Shown: positions 53,793 to 64,000 of the stretch, in pieces
Layout: the number at the start of each line of letters is the position of its first letter
How positions within the stretch are numbered: the first letter of the stretch is position 1
Assembly (NCBI GenBank): GCA_036898135.1
Contig: CM072515.1
Coordinates: 22,816,200 to 22,880,199, forward strand
DNA: 64,000 bases
Origin: Oncomelania hupensis
Taxonomy: Eukaryota; Mollusca; Gastropoda; Littorinimorpha; Pomatiopsidae
Reading direction: 5' to 3'
Made by a program: the position numbers and the translations under genes
Notes under the pieces: generated by a model
Database searches by the model: none
Told to the model about the DNA's origin: nothing
Seen by the model: the letters and a program-made list of their open reading frames with translations, nothing else

Positions 53793-55326
53793 TGTAACAA
53801 GAGGCTAGATTTACACACAACACGATAAGCTCTTGCCTTGTTTAGTCAGCTGTAATCTTAGTAGGTTAATGTTACCCTGCAGCAGACGACAGAGGTCTGT
53901 TGTGGGCTATACACTTTTCTATATTGACGCTCGCGCAGTATAGTGACCTCATCCAGCTTACGTAGGCAGTAGTACCGCCACACACACGCTAGAGGTCGTC
54001 TCTTGTAGTTTTAGATTCCCGCTCTTCCTGCTGACCACATGGGTAGAGACTCATTCGCTGTTTAACTTGCCTAGAGTACAGAGCTTGGCTCTAAAAGATA
54101 TCTCCATTGACGACTAAAGCAGGAACGTTTGAAACTCTATTCAATCAAGTTAGCGACGGCCTGACATTGTCAAAAAGGTAAATAAACATACTTTTGTTTC
54201 ATCATGATGTATTGATATTATTGTTGAATTATGTTTGTGAAATTTGCCATGCTTAGAATTGAATTGTTAGTCCAACGTTGCGTGACCACGTGGCGAATCC
54301 GACCGGTCCGACGCCATGTTGTAGACCCTACAGACCCACTGTTGTTTAGCCTATATGTATTCTTGCAGACCAGCGGCTGTACCAGAGAATGTGTATAATA
54401 ATTGCGCTTTGAGCTTCTCCTGAGGGAAAGGCGTAGAATTTTAAATGAAATATAATAGTAATTATTCCTCTATGTGTATAGTTAGCCATGATTTATATTT
54501 ATATATGTATAGGAAATTAGAGTGGAGATTCCAGTGGACCACGGACTTAGCAGAATGTTCCGCTTATATATAGATATGTGGAGCTAATCACTGAGGGCTA
54601 CTTTGGCCTTCAGTAAAATGCTCTGCACACACCTTGTATACACGGTGGTGCAGAATTTCGTCTCAAATGTTACAGGCGAGCAGGCATCGTGAGCCCGACC
54701 AGACGAAAGACAAGAAAAAGTCTTCACTGAAAGTCGGCCTGCACCGGCTTCTCTAGCAATGCGCGACAAGAGCCCACCAGTCTAGCAACAAGGAGAAGAA
54801 TCCACAACAACACAGCTCATCAAAGAATCAACCACAACACAGCTCTTCTAACATTGAGTTAAGTTCATATTGACTCAGTGCACCAAACCTGTTAGCCAAA
54901 GGACCACAGTAGTCCACTCTTCCAGAACTCTGACCCTCTGGGCAGAACGTATCAAGTGCCCGATGATGATACAGTAGCTGCATAGAACTATCAAGGAGCG
55001 AACCATTCGAATTGACATTTGAACTTTTAAGTTAGTAGAGTGATTAGAAGATTTTGTATAGAGTAGAGGAAATAAATGTGTGATATTTACTGTTAACAAG
55101 TGGCTGGACTACCTATGTTTCATAGCCGTATGAGAGTAGTGTGACAGTGATCTTTTACCATTTTTCTTTCTATCTCTGTACCCCAGCCTAAACACAGACA
55201 GAGCTAAACATATAAATGTATTAAGTTGAGTTACCGGAAGATTTACTAGCAATCCCCATCGACAATAGACGAGTGGGTAATAGCATTCCATTGTGCAGAG
55301 CCCTGCAAAAATAGACCACCGTCACA
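53793..55326 (+). mobile_element. Solo LTR, copy 5, nested in LTR copy 4
   Basis: It begins TGTAACAAGAGGC and ends CCACCGTCACA, with flanks tagtc and tagcc (4 of 5 matching). The intron-like segment is at 54178-54368. It is inserted head-to-head with respect to the outer LTR. Confidence 0.85.
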
Positions 55327-55453
55327 TAGCCCACAGTTGACTTGCGGTGTCTGCTGTACAGCGACGTTAATATACAACGGTTACAGGCTGACTAGTCTAT
55401 GTAAGGAGAGAAGCCATAGTGCTGTGTTATACTGGTCCTCTTATCACACCCAC

Positions 55454-55961
55454 CGACGATGCAAAATAAGTTAAATAAGCTAGATAAGCAGATTTTAACT
55501 GAATACTGAATAGTTAATTCAAAACTCCCTGCAGTGTCTCATCTGCGATTATAGATGCAGACTGTTTTAAAGAAACTGTCGGCGAATGGGCTCTGCTTGC
55601 AGTTTGGTAACCCGCATTTCTATTGCATGTTTTGTCCAGAAATACCATAGAACTTTAAAACAATTGATTGTGATTTTTTTTTTCATTTTTCACGAGTCGC
55701 GTGGCTTGTGCAGGAAACGCCGAGTAGTTTGTGTTAACTGTCAAGATTCTTCTTAATCTATCTCTGTTGGTTTTTTTTTAAATTTTCATTAGATGCATGA
55801 CATGGTAAAAAGTTGACATAAAATTAACCCTAAAATAAACGGCTAATCAGTTATTAAATCAAATCAATATTTACTATACGTCCATACAAAAAGTACTGCC
55901 ATTGTATTATGCGCATCCTTCATTCATACACACACACACACACACAAACACTTACTCACTT
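55454..55961. other. Intergenic stretch, nothing recognised
   Basis: AT-rich with no coding frame; a short (CA)n tract lies near 55929. Confidence 0.5.
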
Positions 55962-56046
55962 ACTATCCTATCCTGTCCTATCCCGTAACTCGGAGGTCGT
56001 TGGGGCACCACAGATGATCGTTTAACCAACTTAATCCATCTTTCTC
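55962..56046 (-). mobile_element. EN-RT LINE 3' end, very short copy
   Basis: ATCCTATCCTGTCCTATCC is followed by GTAACTCGGAGGTCGTTGG and GATGATCGTTTAACC, collinear with the other copies. Confidence 0.85.
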
Positions 56047-56656
56047 ACTCACTTACATATACACACAAACACGCACACTTACATACACATCATCAGCAGC
56101 TTCGTCATCATTAGTTCCCGAGCTGTAAAGCTCGGTTACTACTGTTTTTGGCTTTGGACGTCCGTTCGGCGTCCGGAGGTGACATTTGCGCACTTTTCTG
56201 TGGAACTAATGGATGGGTTTCTTTTACACTTGGTATTTAGTTAGGAAACAGTTAACCCTACCAGTTGACAAAACAATTATGCATGTTGGGTGACGTCACC
56301 ATAGCGATGTCATTATTTGTTGCGGTTTTTTTATAATCTCATTTTCTCCCAAACTACTGGACGGATTTGGTTCAGGTTTAGTATGTACTTAGGCTTTACA
56401 TGTCTAAGCAAAATCAAACTTATGCAAATCGAGTAAAGTAATCATCGTGACGTAATTTTTTAAAAGAAAATGTTAAAATAAACAAAATTACACTTCGTAT
56501 GTTTTTAGACTGAGTATACAAGTGCCTTGAGCCTTAAACAAACCTGTGGAAAATCATCGTGTGACGTCATAAATTTTAGTAGTTTTTTTTTTTAAAATCC
56601 TATTTTCTTCCAAACTGCTGGAGGGATTTGGTTCAAATGTTGGTATATACTTAGAC

Positions 56657-57153
56657 CACAAGTATATCAACTAACAAGTTAGTATCTCGTATTGCCCCAA
56701 GTCGACGTGCGGTGGTCCCGTTGCCATTGGTTTTAGCCACAAGCTGAGACGGGAATATCCCAAACCTAAAAATAGAATAGAGAATTCTGGGAAATCTGTT
56801 CTCGCTGAAATGAAACGAAAGTTGGGAGAGGAACTGCATATTTCTGGTAGTGAACAAAGGCAGAAACTTGTCAGCAGTATTATCAGCGATGGAGTTATAA
56901 TGGACGAAGTGCTCCATACCTATGAGATTGCCTTTGCTCGAGCAAAGAAACGAATTAAGAATTTGGCCGACGTAATTTCAGAAAAGCATTGCCCTACCCA
57001 TAATTCCCCTGGGTTTTGAAGTTTCTAAAAAGTTATTTCAGGCCGACGACGCTCTATGGAGCGAAAAGCATGTAAAGGGAAGCAACCGGTTGTACGCGCA
57101 CGTCGATAGAGACATAGAAGAGAGATACTAACTTGTTAGTTGATATACTTGTG
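56657..57153. mobile_element. 497-bp TIR element with 7-bp TSD
   Basis: The 32-base terminal inverted repeats at 56657-56688 and 57122-57153 are perfect and begin CACAAGTATATC. The 7-bp duplication is cttagac (56650-56656 and 57154-57160). The subterminal GTCGACGTGCG and its inverted counterpart CGCACGTCGAT also match. The plus strand has an open frame at 56810-57019 (MKRKLGEELHISGSEQRQKL) of unknown origin. The 7-bp duplication length is shared with the 44635-53397 transposon. Confidence 0.85.
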
Positions 57154-57198
57154 CTTAGACTTATGTCTCCAATTTACAACCAAAATTATGCAAATCTA

Positions 57199-57546
57199 GG
57201 GAGGCGCGGTGGCCGAGTGGTTAGAGCGTTGGCTTGCGGATCTGAAGGTCCCGAGTTCGAGCCCAGGTCGGGGCATTGTGTTGTGTCCTTGGGAAAGACA
57301 CTTTACTGCCGTTTCCTACTCCTTCGGATGAGAGTATAAACCGAGGTCTAGTCTGTGTCACATGCATTCCATCATAATGGACTTTAAAGATCCTGACGCT
57401 CATGTCCTAGACGGGTGAGTGCCGATGACAAGAACACACCCAGCATGTACCTTGGGTAAAGCGCTTCACTTGGGGCTGCTGTACTTTCGAAAATGAAAGT
57501 GCCCGAATTTCACCTTGGTGATAAAAAAAGTTGTAAAAAAAAAATG
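57199..57546 (+). mobile_element. tRNA-derived SINE
   Basis: The head GGTGGCCGAGTGGTTAGAGC (box A) is followed by GAGTTCGAGCCC (box B). A body with CCTTGGGAAAGACACTTTAC and an A-rich end follow. The head is not a functional tRNA because the acceptor ends do not pair. The body recurs in reverse at 61600-61752. Confidence 0.85.
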
Positions 57547-57706
57547 TAATAATGATAACGTAACTGTTATTTTATTTTTGTAAACATTTCTATTAAACTT
57601 TGTTTAACAATAAGAATGTATGGATGCGTTGAGTCTTAGTCAAAACTGATGTATTTCGAGTGACGTCATCGGGGTGACGTAATATTTATATTAATTTTAG
57701 TTATTT

Positions 57707-57820
<114 letters not shown>

Positions 57821-57899
57821 TGTGCGTGTGTGTGTGTCTGTGTGTGTGTGTGAGGGAGAGAGAGAGAGTGCACGCGAGGGAACCCTGCACCCGTTATGG

Positions 57900-58300
57900 T
57901 CCAGAACTTGTTACCATTAAGTATGCACTGTCTGATAATGACAAATTAGCATGCTGAAAAATATTAATACAAAATACGAAAACGGAATGACGCACAAAAT
58001 TATTAATTGTCGACATCGCCAATATTATTTTAGCTATTATTTCACATAATCAAGTCTCATGATCAAATTAAATCTTGTAACAAACACAAAACAAACACAT
58101 TTGTAAGAAACGAAGTTAATTATTGTTCCGTATTTATCTTTGCTTCTTTTTCTGCATCGTCATTAACTCAACGAGAATTAGGCTAATTGCTATAGTAGTA
58201 GCGATCATTTGAATCGTATTATGGACCACCTCTTACAAGATTCCACTCCTAATATATCGTTTTGAACATTCTAATCCCAAAGTAATTAGTAATCAACGAA
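57900..58300. other. AT-rich stretch, nothing recognised
   Basis: No coding frame or repeat was recognised. Confidence 0.5.
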
Positions 58301-58304
58301 GATA

Positions 58305-59597
58305 TTGCCTGAGTCAAAATTGTCTTCAACAGCAGCTGGAAGTAAGAGGCGACTAACAGGGGTGATGTCAGCACGGTGTCACTGGACGAAAGTCTTCTAC
58401 ACAGAAGTCACCGGCCAGGTTCAACGACCACGTGCTCGGGGCCCAGGCGAGCCACACTGTACTCGTGGATTTCGGCTCTGGCCAATAACCTGAAGAGGAT
58501 TGGGCCCTACCAGGTCTTTCTTGCCCAAGACACAGTGCATGATGAAAAGAACTACTAACTCCATATCGGATCGGTCATCGCCCGGGTCACCAAGGACCGC
58601 GCCTTCCTTTGGCCACCAGGATGGAGGTGATACGTGTGCTACTGACGGACAACTTAACAGGATCCGCACGAGAGACAACATCGTCATAGGAACCTGGAAT
58701 GTCAGTACCCTAACTGCGGAGGGAAAATTATTTATAGAACTTGCCCACGAGCTGGACCACTATCGATGGAACATCTGGAGAGGAACAAGAACTTGAACAG
58801 CTGGTACAGAGGCTTGGCACCATCTCCAGAACCTTTGGAATGGATATAAGTGCAGGGAAGACCAAAATGAACACCAATGGCATCAACAGGGACATCAAAG
58901 TCCAAGGTCAATCCCTCAAATATTTAGGAGCCATTGTATAAAACAATGGGTCCCGACAGGAAGTCCTCTCCAGGATCGCACAAACAACTGCTGCCCTGAC
59001 AAGATGTGGAGGCACCAAAGAGCTTAATGATAGCTCTTTGGAGGCACTAAACAGTTCTGCTCACATAGGCATTGAGCTGGTGTGTGCCCATTTGGAAAGA
59101 CGAGACCATCAGTCATCCAAGGTAAGGCTGCTGCGCTCCCTTGTCATCTCCATCTTCCTATACGCTTGCGAAACATGGACCCTCACAGCAGATATACAAC
59201 GAAGAATACAAAGCATGGAGTTGAGGTGCTACAGAAGACTTCTGGGCATTTCCTATACCCAGCACATCACCACGACGAAGTCCGACAGACTATCACACCA
59301 GCCATTGGACAACATGATGACATGCTCAGAGTGGGAAAGAAACGAAAACTCCGATGGTATGGCCACGTCACCAGGGCATCAGGCCTGGTAAAAACCATCC
59401 TGCAAGGCACGGTGCAAGGAGGCATAAGAAAAGGGAGACATAAAAAGAGGTGGGAGGACAACATTCGAGAATGGATTGGTTTGACACTGAACGAAGCCAT
59501 GAGGGTTGCTGAGAAAAGAGAAAGATGGCGTACGTTGGTTAAACGATCACCTGTGGTGCCTCAACGACCTTTGCGTTACGAGATAGGATAGGATATG
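58305..59597 (+). mobile_element. EN-RT LINE, internally deleted
   Basis: A 5' leader is followed by the endonuclease start (DNIVIGTWNVSTLTAEGKLF). At about 58775 it is joined directly to the RT C-terminal part: GMDISAGKTKMNTNGINRDI, GQSLKYLGAIV, LRSLVISIFLYACETWTLTA, RKLRWYGHVTRASGLVKTIL and LTLNEAMRVAEKRERW. A (GGATA)n tail ends the copy. Most of the endonuclease and the catalytic RT core are missing, and stops are present. Confidence 0.9.
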
Positions 59598-59879
59598 AAA
59601 TAATTAAATTAATAAATTCTCAATAAGCATAAGTGACGCACTGTTCATTACTCTTTTCACTGTTGTTCTGCATTTGCGTATAGATGCGTAAAAACAACTG
59701 AAGGTTATTGGACGTATCTTTAGAGTGATTGAAGTTACTGGTACGGTTAATTGGTTCTCAAATATAGGCTTATAATGTTCTGACTCAGTTGAATTCTCAT
59801 TAATTTAGTTTTTATCAGACTTATTCTTTATTTCCATGTAACATTGATATTATACATTATTAATATTATTATTATTTAC

Positions 59880-60190
59880 CTCATTGTCCCTTTTTTCCGT
59901 AGGGAAATTCTGGGCCGCCTCCCCTGGGGAAAGCGTAGTCGCAACCTGTGGCGCGCCCAAACCCAACCTACCTAACATTAGTTGTGATTTTGAAATTTTG
60001 CTGGGGGAGCAAACCGGAGTACCAGGAGAAAACCCCCGAGACGTTGCCCGAGTCAAAAGTAAATAATATTCGGAGAAACATAACGCCCAGATGCTGGATC
60101 GAACCCACACCTGTCAGGCGCCATTGGTTTCTGGCCTGTGGACAAGGCAAGTTAGACCCGCCTTAGCCCACTTGGCCACAACGCTCGCTC
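59880..60190 (-). mobile_element. tRNA-derived SINE, second family
   Basis: On the minus strand the head at about 60185-60105 reads GTGGCCAAGTGGGCTAAGGC with box B GGTTCGATCC. The body continues to 59880 and matches 7988-8116. Confidence 0.75.
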
Positions 60191-60471
60191 AACAAGCTCG
60201 TGATGTTAATTATTTTTAATTATTAATTGTTCTTAATTGCTCTGTTGTCGCGTGTAGCAAATAAATACACATCATCAGCTCGGATCGTTCAGTAATTATG
60301 CGGAATTATGTGTAATTGAAACATCGTAACATCACCGCTCGTTTAGGTCGGCTCCGTGAATTTATTACTTAGTTGTCTTCGCTAATTCACAATGGAACAA
60401 AGAATCATTAGGTATGTATTTACGTTAACGCTTCTTTTTCGCGCTGGACCATAATATTAATAATAAACGGA

Positions 60472-60473
<2 letters not shown>

Positions 60474-60534
<61 letters not shown>

Positions 60535-60592
60535 TATAATAATAATAATAATAATAATTATTATTATTATTATTATTATTATTATAAGTAGT
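60474..60592. repeat. (AAT)n and (ATT)n microsatellite
   Basis: AAT units pass directly into ATT units, making an inverted simple repeat. Confidence 0.95.
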
Positions 60593-60627
60593 AGGCTAGT
60601 AGTAATAGTGGGAGTAGTAGTAGTAGT

Positions 60628-60743
60628 TAAGTCACCCGATGCTCATCTATTCAGACTCCTTCAAGGAGTCTGACAGAGCCTAGGCCAGGAGAGGTTTAAC
60701 CAGACATGGCAGCAACTGGCACACTCTGCTAGATACCTTAAAG

Positions 60744-60788
<45 letters not shown>

Positions 60789-61145
60789 CTACTTCCTACA
60801 CGCTTCAAGCGCTATAGTGACGGAAAAAAAGCGCAATTTCACTGTAAATATATACAGAATGTTGCTCTACAATATTCCGCTCTTTCCGTCTCAAAAACCC
60901 AATTGCCTTGTTGGATTCTTAAATTGCATGAAACCAAGTCAGGACACTATCCGGCGTCAACAAACGGTTCAAAAATATTCTCAAACGGTTCGTAAAAGAC
61001 AGTTGACCTAGAAACTAATACAGTTTGACCTAATTCGTCCCCTAGAGGAGACGAAACTTACATTTTTCTATTTTCATGAGTTCACTGCAGTGAAATTGCG
61101 CTTTTCTCGTGACTATAGAGCTTCAAGCGTATACAAAGCAGTGCT

Positions 61146-61216
<71 letters not shown>

Positions 61217-61326
61217 TAAGGTATCTAGCAGAGTGTGCCAGTTGCTGCCATGACTGGTTAAACCTCTCCTGGCCTAGGCTCTGTCAGACTCCTTGAAGGA
61301 GTCTGAATAGATGTGTATCGGGTGGT
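60628..61326. mobile_element. Large fold-back element with microsatellite-bearing arms
   Basis: 60628-60744 (CACCCGATGCTCATCTATTC ... CTAGATACCTTAAAG) recurs inverted at 61213-61326 with few differences. Inside it, (AGT)n at 60745-60788 mirrors (ACT)n at 61149-61215. Next, the AAGCGCAATTTCACTG stretch near 60828 mirrors the one near 61085. The unpaired centre is about 240 bases. There is no coding. It is probably a fold-back transposon or a large inverted duplication. Confidence 0.85.
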
Positions 61327-61327
61327 A

Positions 61328-61329
<2 letters not shown>

Positions 61330-61417
<88 letters not shown>

Positions 61418-61418
61418 C
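61330..61418. repeat. (AGT)n microsatellite
   Basis: About 29 AGT units flank the fold-back element on the right; a shorter AGT tract lies near 60613 on the left. Confidence 0.95.
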
Positions 61419-61752
61419 ATTTATTTATTCATTTATTCGTTTTATATATCCTTTCCAGCTGAAGAGCTGCTTAAGGCGCTGGTCTATACAATTAGATCTA
61501 ACTCAAGCCGCCCGAGGCGTCCACTTGCAACCTTTGGACGCATAGTCTGACGCCCAGACGACTGAGCGCAATCTTGGGTCACTGGGGATGGGGAGATAGA
61601 CCTAGTGCGTGCTGGGTGTACTTTGGGTAGCCGGCACTTACCCGCCTAGGGCATGAGCTTCAGGATCTTTAAAGTCAGTGCGATGGAATGCGTGCACGTG
61701 CGTGAACAGACTTTGACTTCGGTTTATACTCTCATCCGAAGGAGTATTAATA
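61419..61752 (-). repeat. Composite SINE-related sequence
   Basis: 61600-61752 is the reverse complement of the SINE body at 57320-57450 (CCTTCGGATGAGAGTATAAAC, GATCCTGA-GCTCATG-CCTAG). 61419-61490 carries the (ATTT)n and AAGAGCTGCT tail also seen near 3750. Confidence 0.75.
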
Positions 61753-61911
61753 AATGTTTTTAGTACGGGGTACAGATAAATTATCATTGAGCATTGATGC
61801 GAACAAAACATAGCATGTTAATTTCGTTTACATTGTTCAAACTGTGTACTAAAAGTAAACAAAACATTGAGGAATGGGCTTCCTAACCAACGCTATCGCT
61901 GGGTGAATGAA

Positions 61912-62109
61912 ATGACAACTTTTAATTGGAGACTGAATCTCTACTTTGGGACAACATTATTTCTGAGTCTTCCCTGTTACTTGTATTTCTTCATCAGAAT
62001 GGAAGCAGAAAGGGAAGTCAATATGAAACAAGTCAAACAACTATATATAAATTCAGACAGTTTAGCCGAGTCTAACAGAAAAGGAAAAGGAATAGAAGAG
62101 GCTCTTTAA
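61912..62109 (+). CDS. Possible 65-aa single-pass membrane protein
   Basis: The frame begins MTTFNWRLNLYFGTTLFLSL, has a hydrophobic segment at residues about 8-26 (LYFGTTLFLSLPCYLYFFI), then a charged tail EAEREVNMKQVKQLYINSD, and ends EEAL. G is at -3 of the ATG. The frame is open upstream to at least 61867, so the start may lie on another exon. The layout is like small mitochondrial or ER membrane proteins, but I do not recognise the family. It could be an unrelated chance frame. Confidence 0.35.
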   Translation: MTTFNWRLNLYFGTTLFLSLPCYLYFFIRMEAEREVNMKQVKQLYINSDSLAESNRKGKGIEEAL

Positions 62110-62859
62110 ATTAGGAATCTTTGCGTGTGTAAATTCTGTTGATTGAAACCAGAGCGTGTAGGGCGGGGCCCTATCACACAATTTTTTTAAAGATCCTTTT
62201 TTATGGTTTGGGCGTTTCCGGCAGGTTCTGTAGCCTGTGTTACCAGTTAGCTATAATAATAGCTCAACGTTGCTCGTGGCATAACTTGAAAGGTGATAAA
62301 AGCATGCATGAAGCCTTTTCATATACGATACTAATAAGTTAGGTGTGTCTGGCTTGTCTTCTTCTTCTTCTTCTTCTTTTTCCATAATCTCAGTCATAGC
62401 CACCGTTCAATCTATTAAATTAAATTGTTTATACACTGATTTGACTTCTTTTAAAAAAATCGTTTAATCTCTTTTACAATTCTTCCATTCCAGTTTTTAA
62501 AGAAATATGAAAATACCTGATGTAAGTAGTTCGATATTTTAATTAAATACTGTATAGTTGTTTTTTACGAATTTCTTTTGTTATTTATTACGTTTTATAG
62601 TTCTATTACTTGTTATCCATTCCTGACAAAGTTCCAGTAAAAATCACACTTTAAAACTAAACTGCATTACAACATGTAAGTAAATACTACGTTAAAAAAA
62701 CAAAAACACACGTTTTGTTTATGACAACAAAATTAATGTTAGGTGTTATCCAACTTGCCCAAACGAACATAAGAATATGAACGCCAGTCAACAACGAGAA
62801 TTATAGAAAGCATGAATCCGCATAGCTAGATATCTTTGCTCCAGATTTCGAATTTACTG

Positions 62860-62927
<68 letters not shown>

Positions 62928-63654
62928 CCACACCCACCCACCCACAAACAAACGCACACAGAGTAATTTTTTCGTTAGATTAAATGTCCCCGGATACTAG
63001 AAGCATATAATGGACGAGAATAAGAAGTCAAAATTAAAATTTTCAGGACCACCAATTAAAACGAAGGCGTGTAAACTGGACCGAGTCAGTTATTACTAGG
63101 ATAAATGATATCATTTAACGTGTTAAGAGGAACGTAATAGGAGGACAAGGTCCTCAGGGTAGTTAAAATTTCGGGATTTAAAATATACCTAAGGGAAGTC
63201 ATTCATTATAAAGGGAAAACAATCATTACACACATACAACCTACTATTGCACCCTAAATTTCTAAGACAATATAATTTAATAAAATATATTGTCTCGCTT
63301 GCATCTAATATAGCATTATGCTTTAAGAGTATGCATCATAAGAAATAATAACACGGATCAATCAGTATTTCATTTAATGCCTGTTCACACATTTAGGTCA
63401 TAATTGACAATTGTAGTAAAGATGAAACTTCAGTCATGGATTAATTTCACAGTAAATCAAAGCCCAACGCCAGGCGAAAACCAGTCATATTAAGAGAAGA
63501 GTGGGATTTAAGAATGAAGAGGAGCAAAGTGGTCTGTCAGCTAGGCTCTTGCAAATAAACAATGGTCAACCACTCAAAGCTCGGAATGTCTGAACAGACA
63601 CAGCGACTTGGTGTCCACGAGAACGCAAATGACCTGTGTATAGACGGATTTCAA
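62110..63654. other. AT-rich stretch with a (CT)n(CA)n microsatellite
   Basis: The simple repeat is at 62862-62924. No gene or element was recognised elsewhere in it. Confidence 0.5.
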
Positions 63655-64000
63655 TAAATTTAAGGTTTAAAGGGGCGTCCAGGTAAAGGGGGAAGTGTTG
63701 CCGAGTGGGTAAAAGTGAGAGGATGTGATCGACCCTGACTACATTCGGCGTATTTACTGGACCACTCGGTCCAGAGTTTGCGGCTAATAGCGCAAAGGGC
63801 CTCAGAAACCGAGGGAGGAATACGTTTTGATGTCTGCGCCATACGAGCCGACAGCCGCCGCCTTGTAAGCAGTCTCATTGCTTCCGATCCCGACGTGGGC
63901 AGGGACCCAGCATGAGGAGACAGAGATCCCAGAAGCGGTGAGTAATGCTGCAAAAACCAGCAGCTCCAAAAGTAAGGCTGGACGGGAGGCAGAGGAGCCT
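63655..64000 (-). mobile_element. LINE fragment with RNase H domain, cut by the right edge
   Basis: The minus strand reads LLLELLVFAALLTASGISVS, then SCWVPAHVGIGSNETAYKAA, the WxPxHVGIxxNExAD motif of non-LTR RNase H domains. After a stop and frame change it reads ALCAISRKLWTEWSSKYAEC. It is typical of I/Jockey-type elements and is decayed. Confidence 0.8.

Larger units (their letters stand above)
44122..55448 (-). mobile_element. LTR copy 4, split by a DNA transposon and by another LTR
   Basis: The LTR parts are 44122-44634, 53398-53792 and 55327-55448. The outer ends TGTGACG...TTATCACA carry a perfect 5-bp duplication cccac (44117-44121 and 55449-55453). Removing the 8.76-kb insert plus one tcttggt, and the inner LTR plus one tagtc, leaves a sequence collinear with copies 1 and 2 in reverse. 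Confidence 0.88.

Noticed and set aside
57199..57272. Functional tRNA gene
   Set aside because: Box A and box B are present, but acceptor ends do not pair and the sequence continues into a SINE body.

Overview
The window is nuclear DNA of an intron-rich, repeat-rich animal. It carries the 5' part of an axonemal dynein heavy chain gene, GT-AG (and one GC-AG) introns, LINEs, tRNA-derived SINEs, LTRs, hAT and P/THAP-type DNA transposons, and long microsatellites. A coiled-coil/NHL-type gene and the repeat types fit a lophotrochozoan, probably a gastropod mollusc. The species assignment is inference; 'ciliated metazoan' is secure.

Layout. (1) 1-17.2 kb, minus strand: the first 16 coding exons (1067 codons, all phases consistent) of an outer-arm (DNAH5/DNAH8/gamma-type) dynein heavy chain. 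It starts at an ATG at 17202 and runs off the left edge. Its introns hold SINE and LINE fragments, a (GA)n tract and an LTR copy inserted in a minisatellite. (2) 17.2-26.0 kb: the dynein 5' flank, a complete but decayed hAT element with terminal inverted repeats and an imperfect 8-bp target duplication, a twin-primed retroelement copy, an EN-RT LINE fragment, a 570-bp cluster of compound microsatellites and a CR1-like LINE. (3) 26.1-32.1 kb, plus strand: a four-exon gene for a 691-residue protein with an N-terminal CxxC-CxxC zinc motif, coiled coil and C-terminal beta-propeller. One intron carries an inverted pair of minisatellite arrays. (4) 32.1-44.1 kb: mostly non-coding, with two LTR copies, a LINE 3' end and a retroelement copy with a perfect 12-bp target duplication. 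(5) 44.1-55.45 kb: a nested structure. One minus-strand LTR, with a perfect 5-bp duplication (cccac) at its far ends, has been split by an 8.76-kb DNA transposon (44635-53397) and by a second LTR copy in the opposite orientation (53793-55326). The transposon has matching inverted termini starting CATAGACCA and a perfect 7-bp target duplication. It carries two convergent genes: a THAP-domain gene and a decayed multi-exon gene whose C-terminus resembles P-element/THAP9 transposases. (6) 55.4-64 kb: a TIR element with a 7-bp duplication, a tRNA-derived SINE, an internally deleted LINE, a large fold-back element, a possible 65-aa membrane microprotein, and an RNase H-containing LINE fragment at the right edge.

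The genes do not form a common pathway. The most notable object is the two-gene THAP/P-like transposon. Both of its genes read inward from the termini, and its empty site can be read directly from sibling LTR copies in the same window.
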